A stretch of DNA of 64,000 bases from Pseudomonadota bacterium (GCA_025357635.1 JANXOV010000099.1:1-64000), one strand, 5' to 3'; counted from the first letter of the stretch, positions 41,475 through 51,580 are shown. The notes: generated by a model not told the origin, from the letters alone. Made by a program: numbers and translations.

Positions 41475-42799
41475 GGCTTGGCGGCTGCCGGCAGTGTGCC
41501 CACTTCCACGAGGGTCATCCTGTCCGGATCCAGATACTTGCGGATGGCGGCATTCACCTGCTCGAGCGTCAGCGCACGAGCGGCATCGGGATATCGATCC
41601 AGCCAGGCAAGATCCAATCCACGCTGCGCCGTGGACAGCATCGCCGACGCCAGACCATTGCTGGTCGACAACCCCACCTGATAGCGGCCGATCAGGTTTT
41701 GTTTGCGAGCGGCGAGTTCATCGGCCTTGATGCCATCGGCCCACCAAGCGCGCAACTCGCGGCGCGCCGAGTTCAGGCCCTTTTCCAGCAGCTGCGGGGC
41801 AAACGAGGCGCGTATGGCGAACGCGCCGTCGTTGAACGTGTCGTCGCTGACGCTCGCGCCGATGTCGTAGGTCAGTCCCTCGCGTTCGCGCACGCTGGAC
41901 ATCAAGCGTCCGGTGAAACCGGAACCAAGCACGGCCGTGCCCAGCCGCAAGGCCAGACTGTCCGGGTCCCGATAGCGCAGACCGGTCCTTTGTCCCAGAA
42001 GAACCGAAACGCTGGGCTTTGCGTCCAGTACGACGGTCTCGGTCCGCGCCGGCGGCAACGGCGGTGCGAGACCGGGGCCACCGAGCGGCGCGACACCGCC
42101 GGCCCAGCCGCCGAACCCCGCTGTCATGGCTTTTCGCACCGTGGCATCGCTGATATCGCCGACGAACACCAGGACCAGGTTCGCCGGCCCGTAATGCGTC
42201 TCGTGAAACGCCTTGGCCTGCGCCAGCGTCGCCACGCCCGCCGATTGCAGCATTTGTTCGATGGACTGCGGATGATTGGGATGTTCGGCAGGGAACAGCG
42301 CGCGGTTGAACGCATCGCGCACCCGGAAGCTGCTGTCCTCGATCGAGCTGCGCACCGCGCCGATGAACTGCTGACGGACCCGTTCGAACTCCTCGGGCGG
42401 GAAGGCGGGCTGGCGAAGCTGCTCGGCGATCAATGCGATCACCATCGGCAGATCTTTGGACAGACAACGCGCGCGGATATCCACGGTCTGGCTATCGACG
42501 CTGAAGTCGACCGAGGCGCCGACGTCCTCAAGCCGCCGCGCGATGCTGAATTTGTCCTGCTTGAGCGTGCCGCGATCCAGCATCATCCCGGTCAGGGTCG
42601 CGAGGGCCGCTTGATTGGAGGGCGCAAACGCATCCCCGGCGGGAAGTGAACCGGTGATGGTCACCACGTCCTTGATCGAGGTTCGGTAGGTGATCACATC
42701 GACGCCGCCGGCGCGCGAGCGCACCACCTTGTCGGCGATGCCGGCCTGCGCCTGCACGCCTCCCACCAGAAGAACGACCGCAATTAGGATTTTTTTCAT
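41471..42799 (-). CDS. M16 family peptidase, non-catalytic partner
   Basis: This 442-residue protein begins with a signal peptide (MKKILIAVVLLVGGVQAQA) and has the M16 fold pattern (VSVLLGQRTGLRYRDPD, YDIGASVSDDTFND). The zinc motif HxxEH is absent: the corresponding region reads LATLTGMMLDRGT. M16B peptidases often work as heterodimers of one active and one inactive subunit, and its partner is the next gene upstream, whose stop overlaps this ATG (ATGA). Confidence 0.87.
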   Translation of the reverse strand: MKKILIAVVLLVGGVQAQAGIADKVVRSRAGGVDVITYRTSIKDVVTITGSLPAGDAFAPSNQAALATLTGMMLDRGTLKQDKFSIARRLEDVGASVDFSVDSQTVDIRARCLSKDLPMVIALIAEQLRQPAFPPEEFERVRQQFIGAVRSSIEDSSFRVRDAFNRALFPAEHPNHPQSIEQMLQSAGVATLAQAKAFHETHYGPANLVLVFVGDISDATVRKAMTAGFGGWAGGVAPLGGPGLAPPLPPARTETVVLDAKPSVSVLLGQRTGLRYRDPDSLALRLGTAVLGSGFTGRLMSSVREREGLTYDIGASVSDDTFNDGAFAIRASFAPQLLEKGLNSARRELRAWWADGIKADELAARKQNLIGRYQVGLSTSNGLASAMLSTAQRGLDLAWLDRYPDAARALTLEQVNAAIRKYLDPDRMTLVEVGTLPAAAKP

Positions 42800-44172
42800 G
42801 GCTGTTGACCGGCGCTCGTGGGCACGAACCAGCCGGTGGTGCTCTGGTCTTCGGTGAAGTATTTTTTCGCGACGCGCTGCACATCCGACACCGTCACCTG
42901 CGCGATCAATTGCGGGAACCGGGCATACAGCGTCCAATCGCCCACGGCTACGAATTCGTTGAGTTCACTGACGACCCCCGCCGTGCCGTCGCGCCTGAAG
43001 GCCTGCTGCGCAAGCGTCTGATTCTTCACCCGCTCGATCTCCGCTGCCGTCACGCCCTTGGACTTGATGGTTTCGAGCGCCGCCCACAGCGCCTTCTCCA
43101 CATCCTCGTGCTTCGCCTGCGGCGCAAGGCTCGCATACAGCAGATGCAGCGACACATCGTGGGACACATTGACGCCCGCGCCCGCGTTGAGCGCCAGGCC
43201 CTTGTCCACCAGCTCGCGGTACAAACGCGCGTTCTTGCCCTCGCTGAGGATGGCATCCAGCACCGCCAACGGCGCCTGATCGGCATCGCGACCGATGGGC
43301 ACCTTGTGTGCGATCACCACCGTTCCGAGCTGCCCGGGGCGTTTTACGATCACGCGTCGGGCGCCGCTTTGTTCAGGCTCTTCGGTGTACATGGCCGGAA
43401 TGGGCCGCGTCGAGGCGGGATAGACGCCGTAATATTTCTTCACCATCTGCAGCAGATTCACCGGGTCGAAATCCCCGGCGGCGATCACCGTGGCGTTGTT
43501 CGGCCAGTAAAATGCATCATAAAACTCGCGCAGCTTCTCGATGGGCACGTGCTCGATGTCGCTGCGCCAGCCGATGGTGGGGTGGTGATAGGGCAACGCC
43601 TGATACGCCGCTGCGATGACTTCTTCCACCAGCACACTGTCGGGATCGTTCTTGCGGCGTTCGAACTCGTTGCGAACCACGGTCATCTCAGACTGGCGGT
43701 CGGATTCATGCAGCCACAGATTGCGCATGCGATCCGCCTCAACGGATATGTAGCCTTCGAGCGAGTCGCGTCCCACGGTCGCGTAGTAATTGGTGCGGTC
43801 CAGCGACGTGGTCGCGTTGTAGACGCCGCCGGCCCGCTCCAGATACTGCTTCAAGCTGTTGCCCGCGGGATCGTTGTACCGATCGCTGCCTTTGAACATC
43901 AAATGCTCGAGCAGATGAGTCGATCCGGTGGTGCCGGTGACTTCATTGCGCGAGCCCACGCGATAGGTGACATTGAAGGTGACCACGGGCGCTGAGGCGT
44001 CTTTGGCCAGCAGCACGGTCAGTGAGTTGCTGTCGAGCCGGTACTCGTCAATGCCGCCGACGGATTGAACGAAGGTAAACCCCTCAACCACAGGCCGTGC
44101 CGGCGCAGAAGCCCTGGCCGGGCCTGACAACAAAGCGGCGAGCAAGCCCGCCGCAAGTAAAAGTGATTTCAT
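42796..44172 (-). CDS. M16 family zinc metallopeptidase, catalytic subunit
   Basis: The 458-residue protein has a signal peptide (about 1-21) and the inverted zinc motif HLLEH at residues 86-90; the downstream glutamate is in the SEMTVVRNEFERRKND helix. It is exported and probably degrades peptides in the periplasm. It starts only three bases after the paaZ stop, so it appears to be transcribed with the phenylacetate operon. Confidence 0.92.
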   Translation of the reverse strand: MKSLLLAAGLLAALLSGPARASAPARPVVEGFTFVQSVGGIDEYRLDSNSLTVLLAKDASAPVVTFNVTYRVGSRNEVTGTTGSTHLLEHLMFKGSDRYNDPAGNSLKQYLERAGGVYNATTSLDRTNYYATVGRDSLEGYISVEADRMRNLWLHESDRQSEMTVVRNEFERRKNDPDSVLVEEVIAAAYQALPYHHPTIGWRSDIEHVPIEKLREFYDAFYWPNNATVIAAGDFDPVNLLQMVKKYYGVYPASTRPIPAMYTEEPEQSGARRVIVKRPGQLGTVVIAHKVPIGRDADQAPLAVLDAILSEGKNARLYRELVDKGLALNAGAGVNVSHDVSLHLLYASLAPQAKHEDVEKALWAALETIKSKGVTAAEIERVKNQTLAQQAFRRDGTAGVVSELNEFVAVGDWTLYARFPQLIAQVTVSDVQRVAKKYFTEDQSTTGWFVPTSAGQQP

Positions 44173-44175
44173 GCC

Positions 44176-46221
44176 CTAGATGTTACCTGGATTGGCGTCC
44201 TCGCTCACCATGGTTAGGACATCGTAGGTTGCCACCGGTTCACCCATTTGGTTGGTGATTTCGGTATCCCAGGCCACTTCGCCATAGCCCTTGTCGGCGC
44301 GCAGCGTCTTTTGCTTGCAAGTCAGGCGCACCTGGATGCGGTCCCGGGCCTTGACGGGCTTGATGAATCGCAGCGCATCGATGCCGTAGTTCGCCAGCAC
44401 CGGCCCGTAATCCGGGTCGACAAACAGACCGGCGGCGGCGGAAATCAGGAAATAACCGTGCGCAACGCGACCGCCGAAGAATGGATTGCGCGCCGCCAGC
44501 TCTTCGTCCATGTGCGCGTAGAAGGTATCGCCGGTCAGGGCCGCGAAGCGCTCGATATCCTCGAGGGTCACTTCGCGCGAGCCGGAAAGGAAGGTATCGC
44601 CGAGGTTGAGTTCGTGAAACGGCTTTCGGAACGGATGCACACCGGGATTCACCTGCGCCGCACCCTTGATCCAGCGGCCCGTGATTCTGGACAGCGTCTG
44701 CGGCGACCCCTGCAGCGCCGTTCGCTGCATGTAATGCATGACGCCACGGATGCCGCCCATTTCTTCTCCGCCGCCCGCCCGCCCCGGCCCGCCATGGACC
44801 AGATGCGGCAAGGGTGATCCATGGCCGGTGGATTCCTTGGCGCAATCGCGATTGATGAGCACCAGGCGGCCGTGCATCGGCGCCAGACCGAGCGCCAGCC
44901 GGCAGGCGATATCGTCATCGGCGGTAAAAATGGACCCCGCGAGGCTGCCCTCGCCGCGCCGTGCAAAGGCGATCGCGTCCTCCAGCGATTCATACGGCAT
45001 CACGGTGCACACCGGACCGAATGCCTCGGTCGTGTGCACGGCACGGGCCGACCCGGGCCGCTTGCACAGCAGCAGCATCGGCGGCACGAAGGCGCCCAGA
45101 TCGCGGCTGGCGCCTTCGATAGTGAACTGGTCCGGATCGCCCGCCACCAACTCGGCCTCATTGCGCAGCAACCTCACCCGCTCCAGGATTTCGGTTCGCT
45201 GGCCCAACGAGGCCAGCGGCCCCATGCCCACGTGCTCCAGCGCCGGATTACCGACCACGATCCGCTGCAACCGCTCTTTCATGGCGGCGATGAAATCAGC
45301 CGAGATTCCGGCCGGCACGATGGCCTTGCGAATGGCTGTGCACTTCTGACCGGTTTTGGTGGTCATTTCGCGCACGACCTCGCGCACGAACAAGTCGAAC
45401 TCCGGCGTGCCGGGCCCGGCATCGCTGCCCAGGAGAGAGGAGTTGATCGAATCGGTTTCCGCCACGAACCGCACCGAGTTGGAGATGACCACCGGGTGCC
45501 GGCGCAGGGCTTGCGCCGTTCCCGCCGATCCGGTGAAAGACACGACATCCTGGCAGGTCAGATGCTCGAACAGATCGCCCAGGCTGCCGCACACCAATTG
45601 CAGCGAGCCTTCCGGCAAGATCTTCGATTCGATCATGCGTCGGAACACGAGCTGCGTCAGATAGGAGGTCGAGGTGGCCGGCTTTACCACCACCGGCATG
45701 CCGGCAAGCAGAGCTGGCGCGAGCTTCTCAAGCATGCCCCAGACCGGAAAATTGAACGCGTTGATATGCACGGCCGCCCCTTCGAGCGGCACACAGATGT
45801 GCTGGGCGGTAAACGTGCCGGTCTTGGAAATGACTTCCGTGCCGCCGTCGACGAACACGCGCTGATTGGGCAGTTCGCGCGTGCCCTTGCTGGCGTAGAC
45901 GAACAGCGTGCCAAACCCCCCGTCGATATCCACCCAGGAATCGGCTTTGGTCGCGCCCGTGGCCGTCGACAAGGCGTAGAACTCCGGCTTGTGCTCGCCC
46001 AACATTTTGCCCAACGCCTTGAGCAAACCGGCGCGCTGATGAAACGTCATGTCGCGCAAGGCCGGGCCACCGCGTTCGCGCGCGAACGAAAGTACGCTTG
46101 CAAAATCGATCCCCGCGGAAGAACTGTCGGCGATCAGCGCACCGCTGGTCGCATCGCGCAGCCCCACGCCCGCGCCCGCCCCCGCCACCCACTTGCCGTA
46201 GACATAGCTTTCGAGTTTCAT
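44176..46221 (-). CDS. paaZ: Oxepin-CoA hydrolase / 3-oxo-5,6-dehydrosuberyl-CoA semialdehyde dehydrogenase
   Basis: PaaZ opens the oxepin-CoA ring and oxidises the resulting aldehyde in phenylacetate breakdown. The 681 residues comprise an ALDH domain (about 1-520; catalytic Cys in KTGQKCTAIRKA, and AVHINAFNFPVWGMLEKL) and a C-terminal MaoC-like hydratase (about 535-675; TGDTFYAHMDEELAAR, FFGGRVAHGYF). Both halves keep their expected motifs. The ATG shares one base with the paaJ stop. Confidence 0.95.
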   Translation of the reverse strand: MKLESYVYGKWVAGAGAGVGLRDATSGALIADSSSAGIDFASVLSFARERGGPALRDMTFHQRAGLLKALGKMLGEHKPEFYALSTATGATKADSWVDIDGGFGTLFVYASKGTRELPNQRVFVDGGTEVISKTGTFTAQHICVPLEGAAVHINAFNFPVWGMLEKLAPALLAGMPVVVKPATSTSYLTQLVFRRMIESKILPEGSLQLVCGSLGDLFEHLTCQDVVSFTGSAGTAQALRRHPVVISNSVRFVAETDSINSSLLGSDAGPGTPEFDLFVREVVREMTTKTGQKCTAIRKAIVPAGISADFIAAMKERLQRIVVGNPALEHVGMGPLASLGQRTEILERVRLLRNEAELVAGDPDQFTIEGASRDLGAFVPPMLLLCKRPGSARAVHTTEAFGPVCTVMPYESLEDAIAFARRGEGSLAGSIFTADDDIACRLALGLAPMHGRLVLINRDCAKESTGHGSPLPHLVHGGPGRAGGGEEMGGIRGVMHYMQRTALQGSPQTLSRITGRWIKGAAQVNPGVHPFRKPFHELNLGDTFLSGSREVTLEDIERFAALTGDTFYAHMDEELAARNPFFGGRVAHGYFLISAAAGLFVDPDYGPVLANYGIDALRFIKPVKARDRIQVRLTCKQKTLRADKGYGEVAWDTEITNQMGEPVATYDVLTMVSEDANPGNI

Positions 46222-47426
46222 CACGCACGCTCGATGATCATGGCGATGCCCTGGCCCACGCCAATGCACATGGTGCACAACGCATAGCGCCCGCCGGTCC
46301 GGTGCAGCTGATACATGGCCGTGGCGACCAGGCGCGCGCCGCTGGCGCCCAATGGATGCCCCAGAGCGATCGCACCGCCGTTCGGATTCACGTGCTCCGC
46401 ATCATCGCTCAAACCCAGCTCGCGCAGCACGGCCAGCGCCTGGCCTGCGAATGCTTCGTTGAGTTCGATGACATCCATCTGCGCCAGACTCAATCCGGCG
46501 AGTTGCAGCACCTTGCGGGTGGCCGGGACCGGTCCCATGCCCATGATGCGCGGCGCAACGCCTGCCGTGGCCGCGGCGACAATGCGGGCCTTGGGCGTGA
46601 GCGAGAACTTCTGCGCTGACTCGCCGGTGGCCAGCAGCACCGCGCAGCTGCCATCGTTGATGCCCGATGCATTGCCTGCGGTCACGGAGCCTTCGGGCCG
46701 CACCACACCCTTGAGCCTGGCCAGCGCCGCAAGACTGGCATCCGCGCGCGGGTGCTCATCGACCGCAAAACAGCGCGTCTCTCCTTTGCCCTGCGGCACC
46801 TGCACCGCGACGATTTCCTGCGCGAACACGCCGGCCGCCTGTGCTTTGGCGCAGCGCTGCTGGCTGCGCAGCGCGAATGCGTCCTGATCGGCACGGGAAA
46901 TGTTGAACTGCGCGACTACGTTTTCCGCGGTCTCGGCCATGGCATCCACGCCAAAGCGCTGTTTGAACGCCGGATTCACGAATCGCCACCCGAGCGTCGT
47001 ATCCTGGAGCTTCGCGTCCCGCGCGAACGCCGCGTCCGCCTTGCCCATCACGTAGGGGGCGCGGGTCATATGCTCGGCGCCGCCGGCCAGCCCCAGCGAA
47101 CCTTCGCCGCTTTTCAGCGTGCGCGCGATGAGCGCAATGGCATCCATCCCCGAGCCGCACAGTCGGTTTACCGTGGCCGCCGGCACCGACTCGGGCAATC
47201 CAGCCAGCAGCACCGCCATGCGCGCCAGATTGCGATTGTCTTCACCGGCCTGATTCGCGCAACCGTAATACACCTCATCCAGCGCCGCCCAGTCCACCGC
47301 AGCGTTTCGTTGCATGAGCGCGCGAATCGGAATGGCCGCCAGATCGTCGGCTCGAACCCCCGCCAGCGATCCTGCGTAGCGTCCGATCGGCGTTCTCACC
47401 GCATCGCAGATGTAAACCGTGTTCAT
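46221..47426 (-). CDS. paaJ: 3-oxoadipyl-CoA / 3-oxo-5,6-dehydrosuberyl-CoA thiolase
   Basis: PaaJ performs both thiolytic steps of the phenylacetate pathway. The 401 residues equal the usual length. The nucleophilic Cys is in VNRLCGSGMDAI, the His in NGGAIALGHPLGASGAR and the second Cys in CTMCIGVGQG. The start MNTVYICDAVRTPIGRY at 47426 is the classical thiolase N-terminus. Confidence 0.95.
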   Translation of the reverse strand: MNTVYICDAVRTPIGRYAGSLAGVRADDLAAIPIRALMQRNAAVDWAALDEVYYGCANQAGEDNRNLARMAVLLAGLPESVPAATVNRLCGSGMDAIALIARTLKSGEGSLGLAGGAEHMTRAPYVMGKADAAFARDAKLQDTTLGWRFVNPAFKQRFGVDAMAETAENVVAQFNISRADQDAFALRSQQRCAKAQAAGVFAQEIVAVQVPQGKGETRCFAVDEHPRADASLAALARLKGVVRPEGSVTAGNASGINDGSCAVLLATGESAQKFSLTPKARIVAAATAGVAPRIMGMGPVPATRKVLQLAGLSLAQMDVIELNEAFAGQALAVLRELGLSDDAEHVNPNGGAIALGHPLGASGARLVATAMYQLHRTGGRYALCTMCIGVGQGIAMIIERA

Positions 47427-47434
47427 CAGTGGCG

Positions 47435-48745
47435 TCACTCTCGTTGGTTGCGTTTGTCGATCACGCGCCTGGCCTTGCCGACCGAACGCTCCAGTTCGTT
47501 GGGATTCAGCACCACAACCTCGATGCTGATGCCGACATAAGACTTGACGTGGTGAACCAGCATGCGGGCCACGGCATCGCGCTGCCCGGAGTTCAAGTCT
47601 GTACCGGATTTGACCTCGACCTTGACGCACACGGCGTCAAGATGGCCGCTGCGCGTCACCTCCAGCAAGTAGTGCGGCGCCAGCTCACTCTGCCGCAGAA
47701 TCAGCTCCTCGATCTGCGAGGGAAACACATTCACGCCGCGGATGATGAGCATGTCATCGCTGCGGCCAGTGATCTTGGCCATGCGCCGCATGCTGCGGGC
47801 GGTCGGCGGCAGCAGGCAGGTCAGATCACGCGTGCGGTAGCGGATGACGGGCAACGCCTCTTTGGTCAGCGAGGTGAACACCAGTTCGCCGGGCTGGCCG
47901 TCGGGACGCGGCTCGCCGGTATTCGGATCGACGATTTCCGGGTAAAAATGGTCCTCCCAGATCACCGGACCGTCTTTGGTTTCGATGCACTCCTGCGCCA
48001 CGCCCGGGCCCATCACCTCGGACAGACCGTAGATATCCAGCGCATCCAGGCCCATGCGCGTCTGGATTTCCGAACGCATTCCCTCGGTCCATGGCTCTGC
48101 GCCAAAGATGCCGATGCGCAGTGAACACGCGGCCGCGTCCAATCCCTGACGCGCAAACTCCTCGGCGATGTTCAGCATGTACGACGGCGTGACCATGATG
48201 ATGGCGGGCTTGAAATCGTTGATCAGCGCGACCTGCTTTTCGGTCTGACCGCCGGACATCGGAATCACCGTGCAGCCGAGCCGTTCGGCGCCGTAGTGTG
48301 CTCCCAACCCACCGGTGAAAAGTCCGTAACCGTAGGCTACGTGCACCAGATCGCCCGAGCGTCCGCCGGCGGCGCGGATCGAGCGCGCCACCAGATTGGC
48401 CCAGGTGTCTATGTCCCGCGCGCTGTATCCCACCACCGTGGGTTTGCCGGTCGTGCCGCTGGAGGCGTGGATGCGCACGACCTGCTCGCGCGGTACGGCA
48501 AAGGCGCCGAAGGGATACGCATCGCGCAGGTCCTGCTTGGTCGTGAAAGGGAAGCGCGCCAGATCTTCCAGGCAGCGCAAATCCTGCGGATGCACGCCTT
48601 TGCGCACGCACTTTTCACGATAACCCGACACATTCTGGTAGCTGTGTTGAAGCGACCATTTCAACCGAGACAATTGCAGTGCGCGAAGCTCATCCTCGCT
48701 GGCGTGTTCGATCGGTTCGTGCGCATTCATATCCGGTTGACTCAT
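47435..48745 (-). CDS. paaK: Phenylacetate-CoA ligase
   Basis: PaaK activates phenylacetate to phenylacetyl-CoA with ATP, giving AMP. The 436-residue protein has the adenylation P-loop HASSGTTGKPTVVGYS, the IYGLSEVMGPGVAQEC core and the RSDDMLIIRGVNVFPSQIE hinge typical of this family. Its ATG overlaps the paaI stop. It supplies the substrate for the PaaABCE epoxidase. Confidence 0.96.
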   Translation of the reverse strand: MSQPDMNAHEPIEHASEDELRALQLSRLKWSLQHSYQNVSGYREKCVRKGVHPQDLRCLEDLARFPFTTKQDLRDAYPFGAFAVPREQVVRIHASSGTTGKPTVVGYSARDIDTWANLVARSIRAAGGRSGDLVHVAYGYGLFTGGLGAHYGAERLGCTVIPMSGGQTEKQVALINDFKPAIIMVTPSYMLNIAEEFARQGLDAAACSLRIGIFGAEPWTEGMRSEIQTRMGLDALDIYGLSEVMGPGVAQECIETKDGPVIWEDHFYPEIVDPNTGEPRPDGQPGELVFTSLTKEALPVIRYRTRDLTCLLPPTARSMRRMAKITGRSDDMLIIRGVNVFPSQIEELILRQSELAPHYLLEVTRSGHLDAVCVKVEVKSGTDLNSGQRDAVARMLVHHVKSYVGISIEVVVLNPNELERSVGKARRVIDKRNQRE

Positions 48746-49182
48746 GGCGTGACGGTCTCCAGAACTGCGGAAGCCAGCTCGTGTGAGCGGCCGCGAAACA
48801 GGGCCACCGCTTCGCCATGCTGGTTGTGAACGGCGACATCGTAGATGCCGCTGCGCTTGGAGCGGACGCGCTCCGTCGCCACCGCCGTGAGCGCATCGCC
48901 CAGGCGCGCGGGGCGCAGAAAGTCAATGCTGGCGGCGGCGGCCACGGTGGACTTGTTATAGCTGTTGCAGGCGTAGGCAAAGGCCGTGTCCGCCAGCGTG
49001 AAAATCAGGCCGCCATGGCAGATCGCGTGGCCGTTGAGCATGTCGGCGCGCACCCGCATCGATGCGCTGGCACGGCCAGGACGGGCCTCCACGACGCTGA
49101 TCCCAAGCGCCCGCACCGCGACATCGCGCTCGTACATGGCCTGGGACACCGCCTCGGCGAGTGCTTGTGCTTGCGCCTCCAT
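48742..49182 (-). CDS. paaI: Hydroxyphenylacetyl-CoA thioesterase
   Basis: The 146-residue hotdog protein hydrolyses ring-hydroxylated phenylacetyl-CoA by-products and so protects the CoA pool. ICHGGLIFTLADTAFAYACNS carries the catalytic Asp region of the PaaI group. It overlaps paaK and paaG by a few bases, placing it firmly in the operon. Confidence 0.93.
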   Translation of the reverse strand: MEAQAQALAEAVSQAMYERDVAVRALGISVVEARPGRASASMRVRADMLNGHAICHGGLIFTLADTAFAYACNSYNKSTVAAAASIDFLRPARLGDALTAVATERVRSKRSGIYDVAVHNQHGEAVALFRGRSHELASAVLETVTP

Positions 49183-49973
49183 CAGCGTCCCGTGAAATTC
49201 GGCGTGCGCTTTTCAAGGAAAGCGGCCACGCCTTCGCGGTAATCCGCGCTGCCGCCCAGTTCGCGCTGAAAATCCCGCTCCAGGTTCAGCTGCTCGGAAA
49301 GACTCTGACCCCACGATGCGTAAATGGCCTGCTTGGTGCGCGCGTAACCGCGCGTCGGACCGGCGGCGAACTGCCGCGCAAGCCCTGACGCGATCGGCAT
49401 CAGCTGCTCGTCATCCACGCAGCGCCAGATCAATCCCCAGTCCTGCGCCTGTGCGGCGGAGAGCTTCTCGCCCAGCAAAGTCAGCCCCAGTGCGCGCGCA
49501 TTGCCGATCAGCCTGGGCAGCATCCAGGTGCCGCCGCAATCCGGAACCAGCCCGAGCTTGCTGAAGGCCTGCACGAAACCAGCCGATCTTGCGGCGATGA
49601 CCATGTCACAGGCGAGCGCAATGTTGGCGCCGGCGCCGGCTGCGACGCCGTTCACCGCCGCGATCACCGGCATCGGCAGCTTGCGCAGTGCAAGGATCAG
49701 CGGACGGTAGTTTTTCTCAATGGACTTGCCCAGGTCCACAGCCCTGGCGCCCGGCGCGACCGCCCGATCACTGAGGTCCTGGCCTGCGCAGAAGGCCCGG
49801 CCCGCGCCGGTCAACAACAGCACGCGTGCGCTGCCGGGCCGTGCGAGTGTCTTGAGCGCCGTGCGGACTTCCGCGTGCATCTGCGTGTTGAAGCTGTTGA
49901 GTTTGTCAGGCCGGTTCAACGTCAGCGTCGCAACCCCCGCCTGAATCTCGAAATTGATCGTGCTCAACGCCAT
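49182..49973 (-). CDS. paaG: 1,2-epoxyphenylacetyl-CoA isomerase
   Basis: PaaG isomerises the ring-1,2-epoxide to oxepin-CoA. The 263-residue crotonase-fold protein has LTLNRPDKLNSFN, the oxyanion segment RAFCAGQDLSDR, AAVNGVAAGAGANIALACD and the C-terminal EKRTPNFTGR. The GQDLSDR wording is characteristic of PaaG among crotonases. A 43-base gap separates it from paaE. Confidence 0.93.
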   Translation of the reverse strand: MALSTINFEIQAGVATLTLNRPDKLNSFNTQMHAEVRTALKTLARPGSARVLLLTGAGRAFCAGQDLSDRAVAPGARAVDLGKSIEKNYRPLILALRKLPMPVIAAVNGVAAGAGANIALACDMVIAARSAGFVQAFSKLGLVPDCGGTWMLPRLIGNARALGLTLLGEKLSAAQAQDWGLIWRCVDDEQLMPIASGLARQFAAGPTRGYARTKQAIYASWGQSLSEQLNLERDFQRELGGSADYREGVAAFLEKRTPNFTGR

Positions 49974-50016
49974 GTGCCTGCCATCCCCCCCCTCGATTCG
50001 GCCGTCAATCGAACAA

Positions 50017-51096
50017 TCAACGCGTATCGTAGTCCAGTTCCAGTTCCGCGCTGGTGGGAACCGATTGACAGGTCAGCACGAAGCCCGCCTCAACCTCCGA
50101 ATCCTCCAGGGCATAGTTCTGTGCCATGCGCACCGTTCCTTTGGACAGATGGGTACGACAGGTCGAACACACGCCGCCTTTGCAGGAATATGGCAGTTCC
50201 AATCCGGCCGCTTCGGCGGCGTCCAGCACAGACACCGATCCGTCGCGCGGCATGTCGAAACTCTTCACCCGCCCGTCCATGCGCACGGTGACGTGCGCAC
50301 TCGTTGCCGCGGTGGGAGCCGCGGTTGCCGCGACAGCGCGCACCTCGGCGGCGGCGCCTGCACCCACGAAGCGCTCGATGTGAATGCGCCCGGCCGGCAC
50401 GCCCAGCTCCTGCAGGGTCCGGCTCACCAGCGTCATCAAGCCCTCCGGCGCACACAGAAATGCCGCATCCAATGTACCGGCATCGAACCCGGCAGCCGCC
50501 AGATCGCGCACTTTCTGCGCATCGAGGCGGCCGTTGTAAATTGCCAGATCCTGTTCTTCGCGGCTCATGAAAAAATGCAGCGAAAAACGTGCCGGGTGCC
50601 GGTCCTTGAGTGCCAGCAAGTCGTCCGCGAACAGCACCGTGTCGGTATCGCGATTGCAATACAAAAGCGTGACCCGCGCGGCGGGCTGTGCGTCCAGAAT
50701 GGCTCTTACGATGGCCAGCAGCGGCGTGATGCCGATACCTGCCGCCACTGCCAGATAGTTTGCACCGGAGGCCGACGCCGGCAGCAAGAAGCGCCCCGTC
50801 GGCGGCAACACATCGATCATCGAACCCACCTGCAACCGCTGCACAAGATGCTGCGTCATGCGCCCGCCGCCATCGCTGCGTACGCAGATGCTCAATTCCT
50901 GCGCTCCAGGATTGGAACACAGCGAATAGGTACGCCGTTGCTCCTGCCCGTCGATGATGGCGCGTACCACCACATGCTGGCCGGGCGCAGACTTGAATGC
51001 GCCGGCGAGTTCCGGCGGCACGGCAAAACTCAGCGCGACAGCTCGCGCGGCTTCCGCACGTTTGGAACTGACCCGCAAACTGTGGAATTGACTCAT
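50017..51096 (-). CDS. paaE: Phenylacetyl-CoA epoxidase reductase subunit
   Basis: PaaE carries electrons from NADPH to the diiron PaaA. The 359 residues consist of a ferredoxin-NADP reductase module (about 1-235: QRRTYSLCSNPG, AAGIGITPLLAIVRA) and a C-terminal plant-type [2Fe-2S] domain with CKGGVCSTC and a later Cys in VLTCQ. A low-complexity Ala/Thr linker (about 250-270) joins them. The start MSQFHSLRVSSKR is two bases after the paaD stop. Confidence 0.95.
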   Translation of the reverse strand: MSQFHSLRVSSKRAEAARAVALSFAVPPELAGAFKSAPGQHVVVRAIIDGQEQRRTYSLCSNPGAQELSICVRSDGGGRMTQHLVQRLQVGSMIDVLPPTGRFLLPASASGANYLAVAAGIGITPLLAIVRAILDAQPAARVTLLYCNRDTDTVLFADDLLALKDRHPARFSLHFFMSREEQDLAIYNGRLDAQKVRDLAAAGFDAGTLDAAFLCAPEGLMTLVSRTLQELGVPAGRIHIERFVGAGAAAEVRAVAATAAPTAATSAHVTVRMDGRVKSFDMPRDGSVSVLDAAEAAGLELPYSCKGGVCSTCRTHLSKGTVRMAQNYALEDSEVEAGFVLTCQSVPTSAELELDYDTR

Positions 51097-51097
51097 C

Positions 51098-51580
51098 TCA
51101 GATGCACTTGAACTGCTCAAAAGGCTCCAGACACGCGGTGCAGCGCAACAGCGCTTTGCAGGGCGTGGAGCCGAATTCACTGATGCGCTCGGTGAGTGTG
51201 GACCCACAGCGCGGGCAGGCAACGGGATGCGCGGCGTTCTTCGCAGCCTGCAGTGACATCGGTGGCGCAATGCCATAGCGCCGCAGCGCCTGCGCGCCGC
51301 GCTCGGAAATCCAATCGCTGCTCCAGGGCGGCGACAGCACATCGACGATCTTCAGGCCATCGATGCCTGCACCGGTGACCGCCGCCTGAATGTCCTTGCG
51401 GATCACCTCGGTCGCCGGGCAGCCCGAATAAGTCGGCGACACGCCGATTTCCACCGTCCCTGCGGTGGCACGCACGTGGCGGATGATGCCCAGATCCACC
51501 AGTGAAATGACCGGAATTTCCGGATCGGGAATCTTGTTCAGAATCTCCCAGGTTCTGGCCTCAAGCGCATTGTTCACCAC
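51098..51580 (-). CDS. paaD: Phenylacetyl-CoA epoxidase assembly protein
   Basis: PaaD has an N-terminal MIP18/SufT-like domain (about 8-100: IPDPEIPVISLVDLGI, YSGCPATEVI) and a C-terminal zinc-ribbon-like part with CPRCGSTLTE, PCKALLRCTAC and a final Cys. It is thought to help metal-centre assembly of the epoxidase. Two consecutive GTG codons (51580 and 51577) could start it; the first was used. Confidence 0.94.
   Translation of the reverse strand: MVNNALEARTWEILNKIPDPEIPVISLVDLGIIRHVRATAGTVEIGVSPTYSGCPATEVIRKDIQAAVTGAGIDGLKIVDVLSPPWSSDWISERGAQALRRYGIAPPMSLQAAKNAAHPVACPRCGSTLTERISEFGSTPCKALLRCTACLEPFEQFKCI

Noticed and set aside
44649..44993. Possible selenoprotein or recoded segment in the paaZ region
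   Set aside because: The short open frame there is antisense or out-of-frame noise; the paaZ frame is uninterrupted.
44821..46287. Plus-strand open frame of 488 codons opposite paaZ
   Set aside because: Antisense to a well-conserved paaZ; its composition is that of a GC-rich shadow frame.
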